Made by a program: the position numbers and the translations under genes
Shown: piece by piece, positions 44,507 to 56,351 of the stretch
Position numbering within the stretch: the first letter of the stretch is position 1
Layout: each line of letters starts with the position of its first letter
The notes under the pieces: generated by a model
What the model was told of the DNA's origin: nothing
The model's input: only the letters and a program-made list of their open reading frames with translations
Database searches by the model: none
Assembly (NCBI RefSeq): GCF_023721755.1
Contig: NZ_JAMDLH010000003.1
Location: 388,629 to 452,628, forward strand
From: Pleomorphomonas sp. NRK KF1
GTDB taxonomy: Bacteria; Pseudomonadota; Alphaproteobacteria; Rhizobiales; Pleomorphomonadaceae
Direction: 5' to 3'
Length of the DNA: 64,000 nucleotides

Positions 44507-44705
44507 GGTGCATACCTTGGTGGAGTGCCTGATGGTAGCGAGTGCACCATAAATCTGCGTCAAGAATTCCTGTTCAATTTTATTGAGAGGTCCGCCAGAA
44601 ATAAATACTTGGGCGGGCGGTGACGGCTCTATTCTATTAACAAGCTGTTCACACGCATGATCAATCATCCGACAGGAGCGTCCTGTGTCAAGGGGTGGTA
44701 TAAGA

Positions 44706-46382
44706 ATGATCAGGCTCAACAGCATCGCCGGCCGATTCCACTCCCTCATACTACTGGCTGTCTTGGCGGTGGCCGGCGTCGCTGGGTTGTCGACCTACCA
44801 ACTCACGGCATCCAATCGGACCCATCGTACCGAGACGCTGCGCTCCCTGACGGATACGGCGGTGTCGTCGGTCGGGCACTTCGCGAACTTGGCAAAGAAC
44901 GGCGCCCTCGACGAGGCGACAGCGAAAGAGCAAGCGCTCTCGGCGCTTTCGTCCTTGCGCTACGACGGTGAGGAATACTTCTTCGTCATCGACTTCGATG
45001 CCCACATGGTCATGCATCCGATCAAGCCCGAGCTCGACGGCAAGGATCTTTCCGCCTCAACCGATCCCGCAGGCGCGCCGCTCTTCAAGGACATGGCTCG
45101 GCTCGCCAGGAACGGCGGCGGCTACTACAGCTACCTGTGGCCGAGGCCGGGCGCCGAGCAGCCGGTGCCGAAAACCAGCTATGTGCTGCCGTTCCCCGCC
45201 TGGGGCTGGGCAATCGGAACGGGCGTCTATGTCGATGATATCGCCGCCGAAAACCGCTCATCAGCCATCTGGGCTGCGATCTCCACCTTGGTGATCGCCA
45301 CTCTGTTGGTCATCGTCGCCACTCTGCTTACCCGAACCATCACTCGCCCGATGCGAGCCCTGCGCGCTTCCATGGCGGGCATCGCCGAAGGGCGGACGGT
45401 GGAGGTCGCGGGTTTGGAGCGGACCGATGAGGTGGGGGAGATGGCGCGCGTCGTCGATGTGTTCCGCCGCAGTGCCGAGGAGCGGGATGCCCTTCGCGCC
45501 GAACAGGAGCGGGCCGAGCGCGACCGACAGCGCCGCCGCGAGGCCGTCGAACGGCTGATTTCCAGCTTTGGCGGCGATGTCGGTCGTCGGCTCGACGCTG
45601 TGATCGACGAGATGAACGGTCTCGATCGCCTGGCCGGAGACCTTTCCACCGCCGGTGAGGAAACCGAGCGGTTGGCGGGCATGGCGGCGCAAGGTGCGGA
45701 GCAATCGGCGACCAGCGCCTCGGCGGTCGCCTCCGCTTCCGACGAGTTGCGCGGTGCGATTTCCGAGATTTCCGAGCAGATCTCCAGGACCTCTGAAGTG
45801 ACCTTGCGGGCGGCCGAGATGGTCGATGGCGCGAACAAGCGGGTGGGAGAACTGGCCGAACTCGCCGTCGCCATCGGCGAGGTGGTCACCCTCATCGACA
45901 GCATCGCCGCGCAGACCAACCTCCTGGCCCTCAATGCCACGATCGAAGCCGCGCGTGCCGGCGAGGCAGGCAAGGGTTTTGCCGTGGTTGCCAGCGAAGT
46001 GAAATCGCTGGCCGCGCAGACGGCCCAGGCGACCAGCACCATTTCCGAGAAGGTCGAGAGCATCCAGTCTTCGACCGGCGACACCGTCGAGGCGATCCGC
46101 TCGATCGGCGTCGTGATGAACGAGGTGCGCTCCTATACCACCGCCATTTCGGCGGCCATCGAAGAGCAGGGCGTCGTCACCGGCACGATCGCCGCCAACA
46201 TCGGGGCGGTATCCTCGGGTGCCGCCGATCTGACTCACAGCGTGGGCGGTGTGTCGGCCGCTGCGGAGAAATCGCGTGCCGCCGCCGGCTCGGTTTTCTC
46301 GACCTCGGCGGACGTGACGGAGAAGACCGCCGAACTGCGCCAGCGGGTGCGCGCATTCCTTGATGACGTCGCCGCGGCCTGA
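44706..46382 (+). CDS. Methyl-accepting chemotaxis protein with periplasmic Cache domain
   Basis: This 558-residue chemoreceptor has a first membrane helix (about residues 16-35), a single Cache periplasmic domain ([20 protein letters not shown], then [12 protein letters not shown]), a second helix, HAMP and a methyl-accepting signalling domain with the hairpin tip [20 protein letters not shown]. It senses an unknown small molecule, possibly a carboxylate as in related receptors. Its stop and the tadC stop are directly adjacent. A GTG at 44685 is a possible earlier start. Confidence 0.93.
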   Translation: MIRLNSIAGRFHSLILLAVLAVAGVAGLSTYQLTASNRTHRTETLRSLTDTAVSSVGHFANLAKNGALDEATAKEQALSALSSLRYDGEEYFFVIDFDAHMVMHPIKPELDGKDLSASTDPAGAPLFKDMARLARNGGGYYSYLWPRPGAEQPVPKTSYVLPFPAWGWAIGTGVYVDDIAAENRSSAIWAAISTLVIATLLVIVATLLTRTITRPMRALRASMAGIAEGRTVEVAGLERTDEVGEMARVVDVFRRSAEERDALRAEQERAERDRQRRREAVERLISSFGGDVGRRLDAVIDEMNGLDRLAGDLSTAGEETERLAGMAAQGAEQSATSASAVASASDELRGAISEISEQISRTSEVTLRAAEMVDGANKRVGELAELAVAIGEVVTLIDSIAAQTNLLALNATIEAARAGEAGKGFAVVASEVKSLAAQTAQATSTISEKVESIQSSTGDTVEAIRSIGVVMNEVRSYTTAISAAIEEQGVVTGTIAANIGAVSSGAADLTHSVGGVSAAAEKSRAAAGSVFSTSADVTEKTAELRQRVRAFLDDVAAA

Positions 46383-47381
46383 TCAGCTGTTGAACTTCAC
46401 CACCACCGGCCAGATGGCGATGAACAGAACCACCGGCAGGATGCAGGCCGTGACCGGCACCGACAGCTTGGCCGGCAGGGCATAGGCCTTTTCCTCGGCC
46501 GCGGCGAGGCGTTGGTGGCGCATGTCCTCGGAGAAGACGCGCAGCGCGTCGGAAAGGCTCGATCCGAGTTCACGCGACTGCTGCAGCAGCGTTGCAAAGG
46601 CGCGGACCTCAGGTACGCCGACGCGGTCGGCCAGAGTTTGCAGCGCCAGCTCCATCGAGCGCCCGGCCCGCACCTCAAGGCAAAGCACCTGGAGATTGAC
46701 ACCGAGCGCCGGATACATCGGCGCCAGCTCCTGCGTCACGCGCTCCAGACTGGCTTCCATGGAAAGCCCGGCATTGGCGCAGACACCCATCAGATCCATG
46801 AAATCGGGAAAGGCAATGCGGTTCTGCCGCAAAACGGTCTTGGTGCGCCGGTCGACGTAAAAGCTTGGGGCAAGATAGCCGACGATAGCGGACACCATCA
46901 GGATGAGAAGCAGTTTCGTGAACTCGGGCTCGAAGCCGATGACCTTCAGAGCCGACAGAGCGACGAGCGGCGCCAGGATGGCTCCTGCGAGACGGGCAAG
47001 AAAGAACACGGCGACGGCATGCGGCGAAAACAGGCCGGCGCGGATCATCCTCTGCCGGGCCAGCTTCATCTTGCCGGCGTCGCCGCTGCTGACGATGCTG
47101 TTCGCCTGGGAGATAAACCGTTCCAGCGTCGGCGGCAGACGGTTTCCTTCGGGTCCGAGTCCCAGGGCCGACAGAGGATCGTCGACTGGCTCCTCTCCCG
47201 CCGTTTCTCGTTTCGACGCAGGCAGATCGACCTTGAGCCGGCGTCTCACGCGACTGCGACGCGCCAGCGAACTCGCAATCGTCGCGGCGATGCTCGCCAG
47301 CATGGCCACAAAGGCGATGAGTGCCACGAGTTCCGGTCGGGCCTTGGCGATATCGAGCGCGGTGAGGACGACGTCAGGCAT
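46383..47381 (-). CDS. tadC: TadC, Tad pilus inner-membrane platform protein
   Basis: This 332-residue protein is of the type II secretion GspF family. It has helices near the N terminus (LVALIAFVAMLASIAATIA), in the middle and at the C terminus (VPVTACILPVVLFIAIWPVV). The ANAGLSMEASLERV and SRELGSSLSDALRVFSEDM segments are typical. With TadB it forms the pilus assembly platform moved by CpaF. It is the last gene of the leftward operon, 7 nt after tadB. Confidence 0.92.
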   Translation of the reverse strand: MPDVVLTALDIAKARPELVALIAFVAMLASIAATIASSLARRSRVRRRLKVDLPASKRETAGEEPVDDPLSALGLGPEGNRLPPTLERFISQANSIVSSGDAGKMKLARQRMIRAGLFSPHAVAVFFLARLAGAILAPLVALSALKVIGFEPEFTKLLLILMVSAIVGYLAPSFYVDRRTKTVLRQNRIAFPDFMDLMGVCANAGLSMEASLERVTQELAPMYPALGVNLQVLCLEVRAGRSMELALQTLADRVGVPEVRAFATLLQQSRELGSSLSDALRVFSEDMRHQRLAAAEEKAYALPAKLSVPVTACILPVVLFIAIWPVVVKFNS

Positions 47382-47388
47382 TGTAACC

Positions 47389-48348
47389 TCAGAAGCGGAA
47401 GCTGATCATCTTCTTCATCATCAGGTTGCCGACGCCGAGCCAGGCAGCGGCGCCGACGAGTCCCCAGGTGGTCATCGGCTTTCCCCACACCGAGCCGTAA
47501 TAGTCGGGCGACATGAAGTTGAGAGCCACGAACAGCAGGACCGGCATGGCGGTGAGGAAGACGGCGGAAATCCGACCCTCGGCCGAGATCGACCGAATCT
47601 TCCGCCGCATCTTGATGCGCTGCCGGATCACGTCGGTGAGGTTTTGCAGGATCTCGCGCAGGTTGCCGCCTGTCGACGACTGGATCGACACGGCAGTCAC
47701 GAAGAGCGGAAGGTCTTCCTGGCCGACCCGGGCTTGCATGTTGGCGAGCGCCGTCACGAGATCGGCGCCGTAGGTCACCTCGTCGGCCATCATTCCGAAC
47801 TCGGTGCCAATGGGGTCGGCCATTTCGCGCGCCACCATCGACATCGCCACCGGTACGGGATGACCGGCTTTGAGAGAACGGACGATCAACTCGATCGCCT
47901 CGGGGAACTGCACGGCGAACTTCTCCTGTCGTTGGGTTCGCCGCATGCGGAGCGCCATGACGGGCAGGACGAAGCCGCCGAGCGGCAGCGCTATGGAGGT
48001 TTTCACGAGGTCGTGGTCGGTAAAGTTGAAAACGAGGCCCGCGATGATGAGGCCGGTGGCGGCAAACACCAGCATCAGCTTGGTGAGGCCGATGGTGATG
48101 CCGCACTGAACGATCAGCCGGCCGAGCCAGGCGAGGTGGCTCGGCATGCCGCCGGAGGCGGTCAGGCCGCGCTCACGCCTGAGCAGGATCATGATTTCCT
48201 GCCTGTTGGCGTCGGGTGCCGTCACGCGGAGTCGGCGATTGACATGGCGGCGGTCGGCACTGGCATTCACGGTCAGGAGATACACCGCCTCCGCCAGAAA
48301 GGCGGCGGCGAAGCCGGCGAACGCGTAGAAGAGGTGCATCTCGTTCAT
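47389..48348 (-). CDS. tadB: TadB, Tad pilus inner-membrane platform protein
   Basis: This 319-residue GspF-family protein is paralogous to TadC, with PEAIELIVRSLKAGHPVPVA and STGGNLREILQNLTDVIRQR segments and membrane helices at both ends. It acts with TadC in pilus assembly. The start is at MNEMHLF (48348), 7 nt after cpaF. Confidence 0.92.
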   Translation of the reverse strand: MNEMHLFYAFAGFAAAFLAEAVYLLTVNASADRRHVNRRLRVTAPDANRQEIMILLRRERGLTASGGMPSHLAWLGRLIVQCGITIGLTKLMLVFAATGLIIAGLVFNFTDHDLVKTSIALPLGGFVLPVMALRMRRTQRQEKFAVQFPEAIELIVRSLKAGHPVPVAMSMVAREMADPIGTEFGMMADEVTYGADLVTALANMQARVGQEDLPLFVTAVSIQSSTGGNLREILQNLTDVIRQRIKMRRKIRSISAEGRISAVFLTAMPVLLFVALNFMSPDYYGSVWGKPMTTWGLVGAAAWLGVGNLMMKKMISFRF

Positions 48349-48355
48349 GCCGGCC

Positions 48356-49754
<1,399 letters not shown>

Positions 49755-49762
<8 letters not shown>

Positions 49763-51005
49763 GACGCCTCCCCTTGTTCGCTGCGGCAGTCTCCGAGCGC
49801 TTCAGGCGGGCGAGAAGGGCGCGGAGCGGTGCCGTCCAGGAGGCGATGGCGGTTTCCGTCGGATCGGCGATGATCGCTCTGAGATCGGAGATCACCCGGG
49901 AGTTGGGCGCCACCTCTCCGAGTGCCCGCCCTTGATCGAGCGCCTCTCTCACGGCCTTGTAGTCGTTGGCGACCGAGCCGGCGAAGTCCTCGCCGAACAG
50001 GTTCTTGATTTCGGAGAGCGATACGCTTGGGCTGCCCTTGGCATCGACGCGGTTGACGATGACGCCGAAGCGGGCCTCTTTGTGGATCCGCTCCCGGACT
50101 GCCTGCGCGAGCCGTTGTGCCTGTCGCAGCGCCGGCACCGTCATTTCCGTGGTGAGAAAGACGTGATCCGACCCTTGAAGCACCGAATCGGTCCAGGGGA
50201 ACCAGGTGCGGGGCAGATCGATCACCACGTTGTCGAAGTGTCCGGCGACGAGGTCGAGCAAGCGTGCCACGAGGTCCGGCCGGTAGCTGCGCATTTCCCA
50301 GGGGCAGGGTGGTGCCGACACGATCGCAAGGCCCGACTTGTGGCGGCTCAGCATGACGTCGAGCAGCTTGCGGTCGAGCCGATCCGGCTGGTTTTCGATC
50401 TCGGCGATGTCGAAGTGCGGTTCGAGATCGAAATATTCGGCGCAGGAACCGTTCTGGAGGTTGAGATCGACGACGCACGTCGTCTGGTGGCGGCGCGCCG
50501 CCGCCTGATGAAGCAGCGCAGCCGCTTGCAGAGCCAGGGTCGTGTTGCCGACCCCGCCGGCCGCAGGCAGAAAGGTGTAGATTCGGGAGTCCGGATAAGG
50601 GTCGGCGTCGTCGCGACCAAGCCGGGTGAGCGTGTGGGCAAGGTCGGCCAGCACCACCGGTTTCACCAGGAAGTCCTGGAGCCTCAGCCTGAGGAAACCG
50701 CGCGCAACCTCGGCGTCGAACACGCCGGTGATCGGGAGGAAGCGAACCGACGGGCCGGCTTGTCGATAGAGTTCGGACAGGCCGGCCACCGGCCCGTCGG
50801 GAAAGGCATCGAGATCGGGGACGACCAGACCGCAGGCCGGATCGGCGAGTTCATCGGACAGCTTGTCGGGTGCCCGCACCTTGAGATCGCCGACATTGGC
50901 GCCCGATGTCCGGAGGGCGTCTGCTACCAGGACGGCGAAATCCTTGTCGGCTGTTACGACGACGACGGTGCCGAAGTTGATCGAGGATTCGGCCATAGGC
51001 GTCAC
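49755..51005 (-). CDS. cpaE: CpaE, Tad pilus localisation protein (MinD/ParA-like)
   Basis: This 416-residue protein has an N-terminal receiver-like domain without a clear phospho-acceptor Asp. Its C-terminal MinD/ParA-like domain has a deviant P loop, AAGGVGNTT, that lacks the lysine of KGGVGKTT. CpaE positions the pilus machine at the cell pole, and a deviant P loop is common in the family. The start is GTG at 51005, giving a 4-bp GTGA overlap with cpaC. An ATG at 50996 is possible. Confidence 0.9.
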
Positions 51006-52372
51006 CGTACCAGGTCCAGGATGTAGCCGCCGGTCGATGCGCCATTGGCGGCGAGATAGGCGGTCGGGTCGGGCGGAACTTCGGCGTTGCCGCGCGCGAA
51101 CGCGTCGAGATCGCTGCCCGGCAGGGCTCGATCGAAAGGTGTGGCGATGGCGGTGCCGGCTCCGAGTGGATCGACGATGTGAGGCGTCACGATGATCACG
51201 AGGTCGGTTTCCGAACGCTTGTAGGCGGTGGAGCGGAACAGGTTGCCGAGCACGGGCACCGAGCCGAGCCAGGGCACGCGATTGTTCGACACCGAGCGCG
51301 AGTTGGTGAGCAGGCCGGCGATCACGAAGCTCTGGCCGTCGCGCAGCTCCAGCGTCGAGTCCGAGCGGCGCACCTTGAGTCCTGGAATGGTGATGCTGTT
51401 GATGGTGACCGCCGCCGAGTAGTCGATCTCGCTCACTTCCGGCTTGATGTTGAGATGGATGAGGCCATTCGGCGCTACCGTAGGGGTGAAGTCGAGGCCG
51501 ACGCCGAACTTCTTGAATTCGACGGAAACCGAGTTGTTGTCACTGGCTACCGGCACCGGAAATTCGCCGCCGGCGAGGAAACTCGATGTCTGACCGGACA
51601 GTGCCACGAGGTTGGGCTCGGCGAGCGATCGGGCAAGGCCGCGCGCTTCCAGAGCCTGCACCACCATGTCGACGGAGAGGCCGCCCGACAGAACCTGACT
51701 GACGATCTCGCCGAATGGTGTGGAACCGGAGGCGAGCGTCGAAGAGCCGACACCGATGGCGAACCCATCGCTCTGGACTGCCCAACCCAGGCCCAGTTCG
51801 CGGCTGGCCGATCGCGTGGCTTCCAGGAATCGAACCTTGAGCTGGACCTGTTTGCCGCCGCCGATGTCGACGGCGTTGACGACCTTGTCGCCACCGAACT
51901 CCTTGGCGATGGCACCGGCCTCGTCGATGGTTTTCTGATCGGCCGCCACGCCCGACAGAACGATCGAGCCATTGGCCGAGGATACGTCGACCTTGGCGTC
52001 GGGCAGCTTTCGCTCCAGCGCGGCTTGCAACCGATCGGTGTGCAGGGCGATTTCGAAATCGGCGGCGCCGACCACGTTGCGTTCCTTGTCGAACAGCACG
52101 ATGCCGGTAACGCCGCCTTTGGATCCCAGCACCATGAACGACTTGTCGGTGAGCGGCCAGGCATCGGCCAGCGCCGGATCGCCAACCACGATTTCAGAGA
52201 AGGCGGTGGTCGTGACGATCATCTGCGGCACGCCCTTGGCGATCGAAAACGACTGGCCCGACGTCGCCGCCGTCATGCGGATGGGCGAGGCGGCATCGGC
52301 GGGCAGGGTGGCGACCAGTACGAGAGCGAGGAGAGCGGCGACGTAGAAGCCGACGCGCGTCGAGAGGATCAT
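51002..52372 (-). CDS. cpaC: CpaC/RcpA, Tad pilus secretin
   Basis: This 456-residue outer-membrane secretin has a signal peptide (FYVAALLALVLVATLPADA), the pilus N-terminal domain, a BON-like segment (GSIVLSGVAADQKTIDEAG) and the secretin domain with VPWLGSVPVLGNLFRS. It forms the pilus pore in the outer membrane. It overlaps cpaB by 4 bp (ATGA). Usually cpaD, a lipoprotein, follows. Here cpaE follows directly. Confidence 0.93.
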   Translation of the reverse strand: MILSTRVGFYVAALLALVLVATLPADAASPIRMTAATSGQSFSIAKGVPQMIVTTTAFSEIVVGDPALADAWPLTDKSFMVLGSKGGVTGIVLFDKERNVVGAADFEIALHTDRLQAALERKLPDAKVDVSSANGSIVLSGVAADQKTIDEAGAIAKEFGGDKVVNAVDIGGGKQVQLKVRFLEATRSASRELGLGWAVQSDGFAIGVGSSTLASGSTPFGEIVSQVLSGGLSVDMVVQALEARGLARSLAEPNLVALSGQTSSFLAGGEFPVPVASDNNSVSVEFKKFGVGLDFTPTVAPNGLIHLNIKPEVSEIDYSAAVTINSITIPGLKVRRSDSTLELRDGQSFVIAGLLTNSRSVSNNRVPWLGSVPVLGNLFRSTAYKRSETDLVIIVTPHIVDPLGAGTAIATPFDRALPGSDLDAFARGNAEVPPDPTAYLAANGASTGGYILDLVR

Positions 52373-53298
52373 TGAGGTTCTCCGGCGGCGATCGATGCGG
52401 AGGGAGGAGAGGGCGCTTCAACAGGCCCAACCGGCTCACCGGGTGGCGTCACGAGGCGGCTCGGACCGCCATCCCTCACGGGCACTGAGTACTGGGTGAG
52501 CTCGGTCGCCCGGCGCACCCACACCGTGGCGTCGGTCACCGGTGGAGTGGGCGGTATCTCCGCCTTGGCGTTTTCGGTCTTGCGGGCGGTGGTGAGGTCG
52601 GCGACGCTGATCGGACGGAACGCTTCGGCCCTCACCTCGCCGGCGCGCCTCAGCACCAGCGACAGGCTGCCGACGCTTTGGGCCAGCACCAGCTTCTGCG
52701 CGGCTTCCGGCGAAACCTCCACGGTGGCGGTGTGCGCGACCATCGGCTCGGTGCTTTTCTCGTCGGCCATCTGATCGATCGACAGAATGCGCACATCCTG
52801 GAGAATGACCTCGGCGACCTCGCCGGTGGTCAGCACGACATCGACCCGGTCGCCCGGCAGGACCAGGCCGCCGACGCCGGCCACGTCGTTGACGCGAAGC
52901 GTCACGGCGCGGTTGCCATCGGAGATCAGTCGGGAAACGGCGGCGCGTTCGCCGGGGCCGGTCAGCTTGGAGGCGAACAGCGGCTCGCCCTGCTCCAGCG
53001 GATAGAGCACGGTGCGGTCGCCGTCCTTGAAGAGATCGTCCTTCGTTGCGAAGGCACCGGGCGGCAGGTTGCCATCCGGCCATGGAATCTCGCGCACCGC
53101 CTGGCGGGAGAGCGGTGCGCCGAAGCGCAGCGGTTCGGCGGCCACCACGAGAGTTCCGAACGTCACCGACGGTCGCGCCGCCTCGATCTCCCTGAGACGG
53201 GCGGCTGACGCATTGTCGAGCCAGCGACCGCCCGCCCAGACGGCACCACCGCCGCAGACGACGGCGAGCAGGATCATGACCTTGAAATTGGCACGCAT
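52369..53298 (-). CDS. cpaB: CpaB/RcpC, Tad pilus assembly protein
   Basis: This 309-residue protein has an N-terminal membrane helix (FKVMILLAVVCGGGAVWAGG), an SAF domain (LVVAAEPLRFGAPLSRQAVR) and the RcpC segment (GLVLPGDRVDVVLTTG). It helps pilin modification or assembly at the inner membrane. It is first in the leftward operon. The genes usually before it (pilA and cpaA) are not here, because alr lies next in the opposite direction. The start is ATG at 53298. ATG at 53310 is an alternative. Confidence 0.9.
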   Translation of the reverse strand: MRANFKVMILLAVVCGGGAVWAGGRWLDNASAARLREIEAARPSVTFGTLVVAAEPLRFGAPLSRQAVREIPWPDGNLPPGAFATKDDLFKDGDRTVLYPLEQGEPLFASKLTGPGERAAVSRLISDGNRAVTLRVNDVAGVGGLVLPGDRVDVVLTTGEVAEVILQDVRILSIDQMADEKSTEPMVAHTATVEVSPEAAQKLVLAQSVGSLSLVLRRAGEVRAEAFRPISVADLTTARKTENAKAEIPPTPPVTDATVWVRRATELTQYSVPVRDGGPSRLVTPPGEPVGPVEAPSPPSASIAAGEPQ

Positions 53299-53494
53299 CG
53301 AGACACTCATCTCCAGATGCGACCAAGCTAGCAGGTTTGCGATAAAGGCCGGTTCAATCGGTTCGTGGCTTTTCCGCAATCATCTCAAGGTTTTGTTTAC
53401 CTTGCCAATGCCGGTTCTTCGCCGGTGCGGCTTGCGGCAGGCAAGAAGGGGGACTAAGCCGATTGTCAACGGTTCATCGGCTGCGGAGGAAAGA

Positions 53495-54598
53495 GTGTCG
53501 GCTTCTGAAGGCGTTTCAGGCGCGGCCTCGGCCGGCGGCATTCTGACGATCGGCGTCGAAGCCATCGTCGCCAACTGGCGCAGCCTTGCCGCCCGCGCGG
53601 CGCCGGCCCGTTCGGCCGCCGTGGTCAAGGCGGACGCTTACGGCCTCGGCGCCGTGCCGCTGGTCGGACCTCTCTACGATGCCGGCTGTCGCGACTTCTT
53701 CGTGGTCACGCTGTCGGAGGCCGGGGTACTCCGCCCGCTGCTGCCGACGGATGCGACCATCTATGTCCTCAACGGCCTGCTGCCGGGCACCGCTGCCGCC
53801 TATGGCGACGGCATTCTGCCGGTTCTGAACTCGCTTCCCCAATGTCGCGCCTGGGCGGAAGCCAACCGCGGCGCCCGGCCGTCGGTCATCCAGGTCGACA
53901 CCGGCATGTCGCGCCTCGGCCTCGACGTCGCCGAACAGCAGGCGCTTGCCAACGAACCCGGCCTGCTCGCCGCCACGGGTGGCCGTCTCGTCATGAGCCA
54001 CCTTGCCTGCGCCGACGAGCCGGACAAGCCGGCGAGCGGCGAGCAACTCGCCGCCTTCCGGGCCGCCCGTTCACGCCTGCCGGGGCTTGCCGGTTCGCTC
54101 GCCGCGTCGAGCGGCATCTTTCTCGGGCCGGATTATCACTTCGATCTCACCCGTCCCGGCGCCGCGCTCTACGGCATCGAGACGAGCCCGCTGGCCACGG
54201 GGATCAGGCCGGTCGTCGATCTCAGGATCAGGGTCGCCCAACTTCGGGAAATCGAAGCGGGCACCTCGGTCGGCTACGGCTACACGTTCCGTGCCAGCAG
54301 GACGATCCGCCTCGCAACATTGGCGACGGGATACGCCGACGGCTGGTGGCGTCGCTTCTCCGGCGGCGCCGTGGCCGCCTATCACGGCGACACGCGGCTA
54401 CCTTCGGTCGGCCGCGTTTCCATGGACAGCTTCTCGGTGGATATCAGCGCCCTGCCGGTCGGCGCGCTTGCCGAGGGCGATCTTCTCGAGCTGATCGGTC
54501 CGCACCAGAGCGCCGACGATCTGGCCCGCGCTGCCGGCACCATCGGCTACGAGGTGCTGACCTCGCTCGGCCATCGCTACCATCGCGTCTACAGCTGA
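53495..54598 (+). CDS. alr: Alanine racemase
   Basis: This 367-residue PLP enzyme makes D-alanine for peptidoglycan. The PLP lysine is K45 in VVKADAYGLG. The second catalytic residue, the tyrosine, lies in SVGYGYTF, and RVSMDSFSVDIS is also conserved. The start is GTG (53495), preceded by GGAGGA. Upstream extension would be low-complexity. It is divergent from cpaB. Confidence 0.95.
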   Translation: MSASEGVSGAASAGGILTIGVEAIVANWRSLAARAAPARSAAVVKADAYGLGAVPLVGPLYDAGCRDFFVVTLSEAGVLRPLLPTDATIYVLNGLLPGTAAAYGDGILPVLNSLPQCRAWAEANRGARPSVIQVDTGMSRLGLDVAEQQALANEPGLLAATGGRLVMSHLACADEPDKPASGEQLAAFRAARSRLPGLAGSLAASSGIFLGPDYHFDLTRPGAALYGIETSPLATGIRPVVDLRIRVAQLREIEAGTSVGYGYTFRASRTIRLATLATGYADGWWRRFSGGAVAAYHGDTRLPSVGRVSMDSFSVDISALPVGALAEGDLLELIGPHQSADDLARAAGTIGYEVLTSLGHRYHRVYS

Positions 54599-54602
54599 AT
54601 TC

Positions 54603-55436
54603 TCAGGGGCGGGCGATCACCGCGAAGGCCGTGGCACCGCCCGACCATGGGCCGCCGGTCGCGAAATCGACGATCTCCACCTCCGAGTAGCCGGCAGTCA
54701 GCACTTCCTCGGTGATACTGGCGGGCGTGTAATACTGCATCCAGTTGTAGACTTGGAAGGTTCGGTCGGGCGTTACGATGAGATAGCGGTCGAGACCGAT
54801 CGCCTGGTCACGGTAGAGGTGCGTGGTCTTGAAGCCGACGTAGTCGCCGGCCGACCAGAATCCGTTCATCAGGCGTGGTGCGAAGATCGTTTCCTCGCTC
54901 AGCTCGTCGAACATGCCGGTCGAGAAGACGTCGAACACGAAGACGCCGCCCGGCCGCAGCATGGCCTTGATCTTGTCGAGGATCAGCCCGCGCTTGTCCG
55001 GCGCCATCGCGCAGAAATCGCCGTAGATCATGGTGGCGAGGTCTTGCCCGGAGGGCAGTTCATCCCTGAGGTAGTCGGCCTTCTGGTAATCGATGGAAAG
55101 CCCGGCCGTTTCCGCTGCCTTGCGGGCATACGCCAGCGAGTTGGTCGAGAAGTCGAGGCCCGTCACCAACGCGCCGCATCCGGCATATCGTCTCGTATAG
55201 AGCCCGGGGCCGCATCCGAGATCGGTGACCGACAGGCCGGTGAGGGGAAGGCGCCGATCCAGCCAGTCGACGAAGGCCTCGATAGTGCCCGGGCGCCGCG
55301 AGGCGAGGTCGCTGGTCTCGTCGAGGTGGAAGCGCAGCATTTCCGCCGCGATATGCGGGTCGGTCCACAGTCGCTCTGTGGTCGAAACGGAAAAGGGGGC
55401 GGGGCGGGCGAGGAAGTTGGCGAGAATTTCGTACAT
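54603..55436 (-). CDS. Class I SAM-dependent methyltransferase
   Basis: This 277-residue methyltransferase has the SAM motif VTDLGCGPGLYTRRYA and the acidic loop GLDFSTNSL, with MLRPGGVFVFDVF later. The substrate is unknown. The C-terminal part (YNWMQYYTPASITEEVLTAGY) looks like that of small-molecule methyltransferases. It is convergent with alr (stops 5 nt apart). The start is the ATG at 55436. Confidence 0.85.
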   Translation of the reverse strand: MYEILANFLARPAPFSVSTTERLWTDPHIAAEMLRFHLDETSDLASRRPGTIEAFVDWLDRRLPLTGLSVTDLGCGPGLYTRRYAGCGALVTGLDFSTNSLAYARKAAETAGLSIDYQKADYLRDELPSGQDLATMIYGDFCAMAPDKRGLILDKIKAMLRPGGVFVFDVFSTGMFDELSEETIFAPRLMNGFWSAGDYVGFKTTHLYRDQAIGLDRYLIVTPDRTFQVYNWMQYYTPASITEEVLTAGYSEVEIVDFATGGPWSGGATAFAVIARP

Positions 55437-55486
55437 GATGGCGCACGGTAGGCTCCGCTCGCCCAGGACGAAAGCGAAATCTCGGT

Positions 55487-55524
55487 TCCAAAACAACGGC
55501 CGCGTCCAGGTGGAACGCGGCCGT
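55487..55524 (-). terminator. Terminator of the kdgK-kduD operon
   Basis: ACGGCCGCGT (55496-55505) and ACGCGGCCGT (55515-55524) form a perfect 10-bp stem. On the minus strand it is followed by TGTTTTGG. It is 22 nt past kduD. Confidence 0.75.
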
Positions 55525-55545
55525 CCTGTTCAAGAGCTCAGTCGA

Positions 55546-56331
55546 TCAGGGCTGCTTGCCGATGTAGGCGAGAATGCCGCCGTCGACATAGAGGATGTGG
55601 CCGTTGACGAAGTCCGACGCCGACGAGGCGAGGAACACCGCCGGTCCCTTGAGGTCATCGGTGGTGCCCCAGCGTCCGGCCGGTGTCTTGGCGCGGATGA
55701 AGGAGTCGAAGGGATGGCCGGGAACGCGCAGCGGCGCGGTCTGCGGCGTCTCGACGTAACCGGGACCGATGCCGTTGCACTGGATGTTGAAGGCGCCATA
55801 CTCGGAGGCGATGTTGCGGGTCAGCATCTTGAGGCCGCCCTTGGCCGCGGCGTAGGCCGACACGGTCTCGCGGCCGAGTTCGGACATCATCGAACAGATG
55901 TTGATGATCTTGCCGCCGCCCTTTTTCATCATGCCGGGGATGACGGCCTTGGCGACGATGAACGGCGCCGTCAGGTCGATGTCGATCACCTGGCGGAAGT
56001 CCTTGACGTCCATCTCGTGCATCGGGACGCGCTTGATGATGCCGGCGTTGTTGACCAGGATGTCGATGGTGCCGAGATCCTTTTCGACGTCGGCCACCAG
56101 CTTCTGCACTGCGGCCTCGTCGGTGACGTCGGCGATGTAGCCTCGGGCGTCGATGCCCGCCGCCTTGTAAGCGGCAAGCCCCTTGGCAAGGAACTCCTCG
56201 TTGATGTCGTTGAAGGCGATGGTGGCGCCGGCCTCGGCCAATGCGCTGGCCAGCGCGAAACCGATGCCGTAGGAGGCGCCGGTGACGAGCGCCACCTTGC
56301 CTTCGAGCGAGAATGCATTCGGGTAGGTCAT
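55546..56331 (-). CDS. kduD: KduD-like short-chain dehydrogenase (2-dehydro-3-deoxygluconate / gluconate 5-dehydrogenase family)
   Basis: This 261-residue SDR has the NAD motif TGASYGIG, the NAG segment NNAGIIKR, catalytic S in CSMMSELG and YxxxK in YAAAKGG. Next to kduI and kdgK it likely oxidises or reduces 2-keto-3-deoxygluconate in uronate breakdown. The sequence around ILYVDGGILAYIGKQP is typical of enzymes often named gluconate 5-dehydrogenase in Firmicutes and Bacteroidetes that are encoded beside kduI. The specificity is therefore a family-level call. It is last in the operon. Confidence 0.82.
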   Translation of the reverse strand: MTYPNAFSLEGKVALVTGASYGIGFALASALAEAGATIAFNDINEEFLAKGLAAYKAAGIDARGYIADVTDEAAVQKLVADVEKDLGTIDILVNNAGIIKRVPMHEMDVKDFRQVIDIDLTAPFIVAKAVIPGMMKKGGGKIINICSMMSELGRETVSAYAAAKGGLKMLTRNIASEYGAFNIQCNGIGPGYVETPQTAPLRVPGHPFDSFIRAKTPAGRWGTTDDLKGPAVFLASSASDFVNGHILYVDGGILAYIGKQP

Positions 56332-56351
56332 TATGGTCTGTCCTTGCTCGC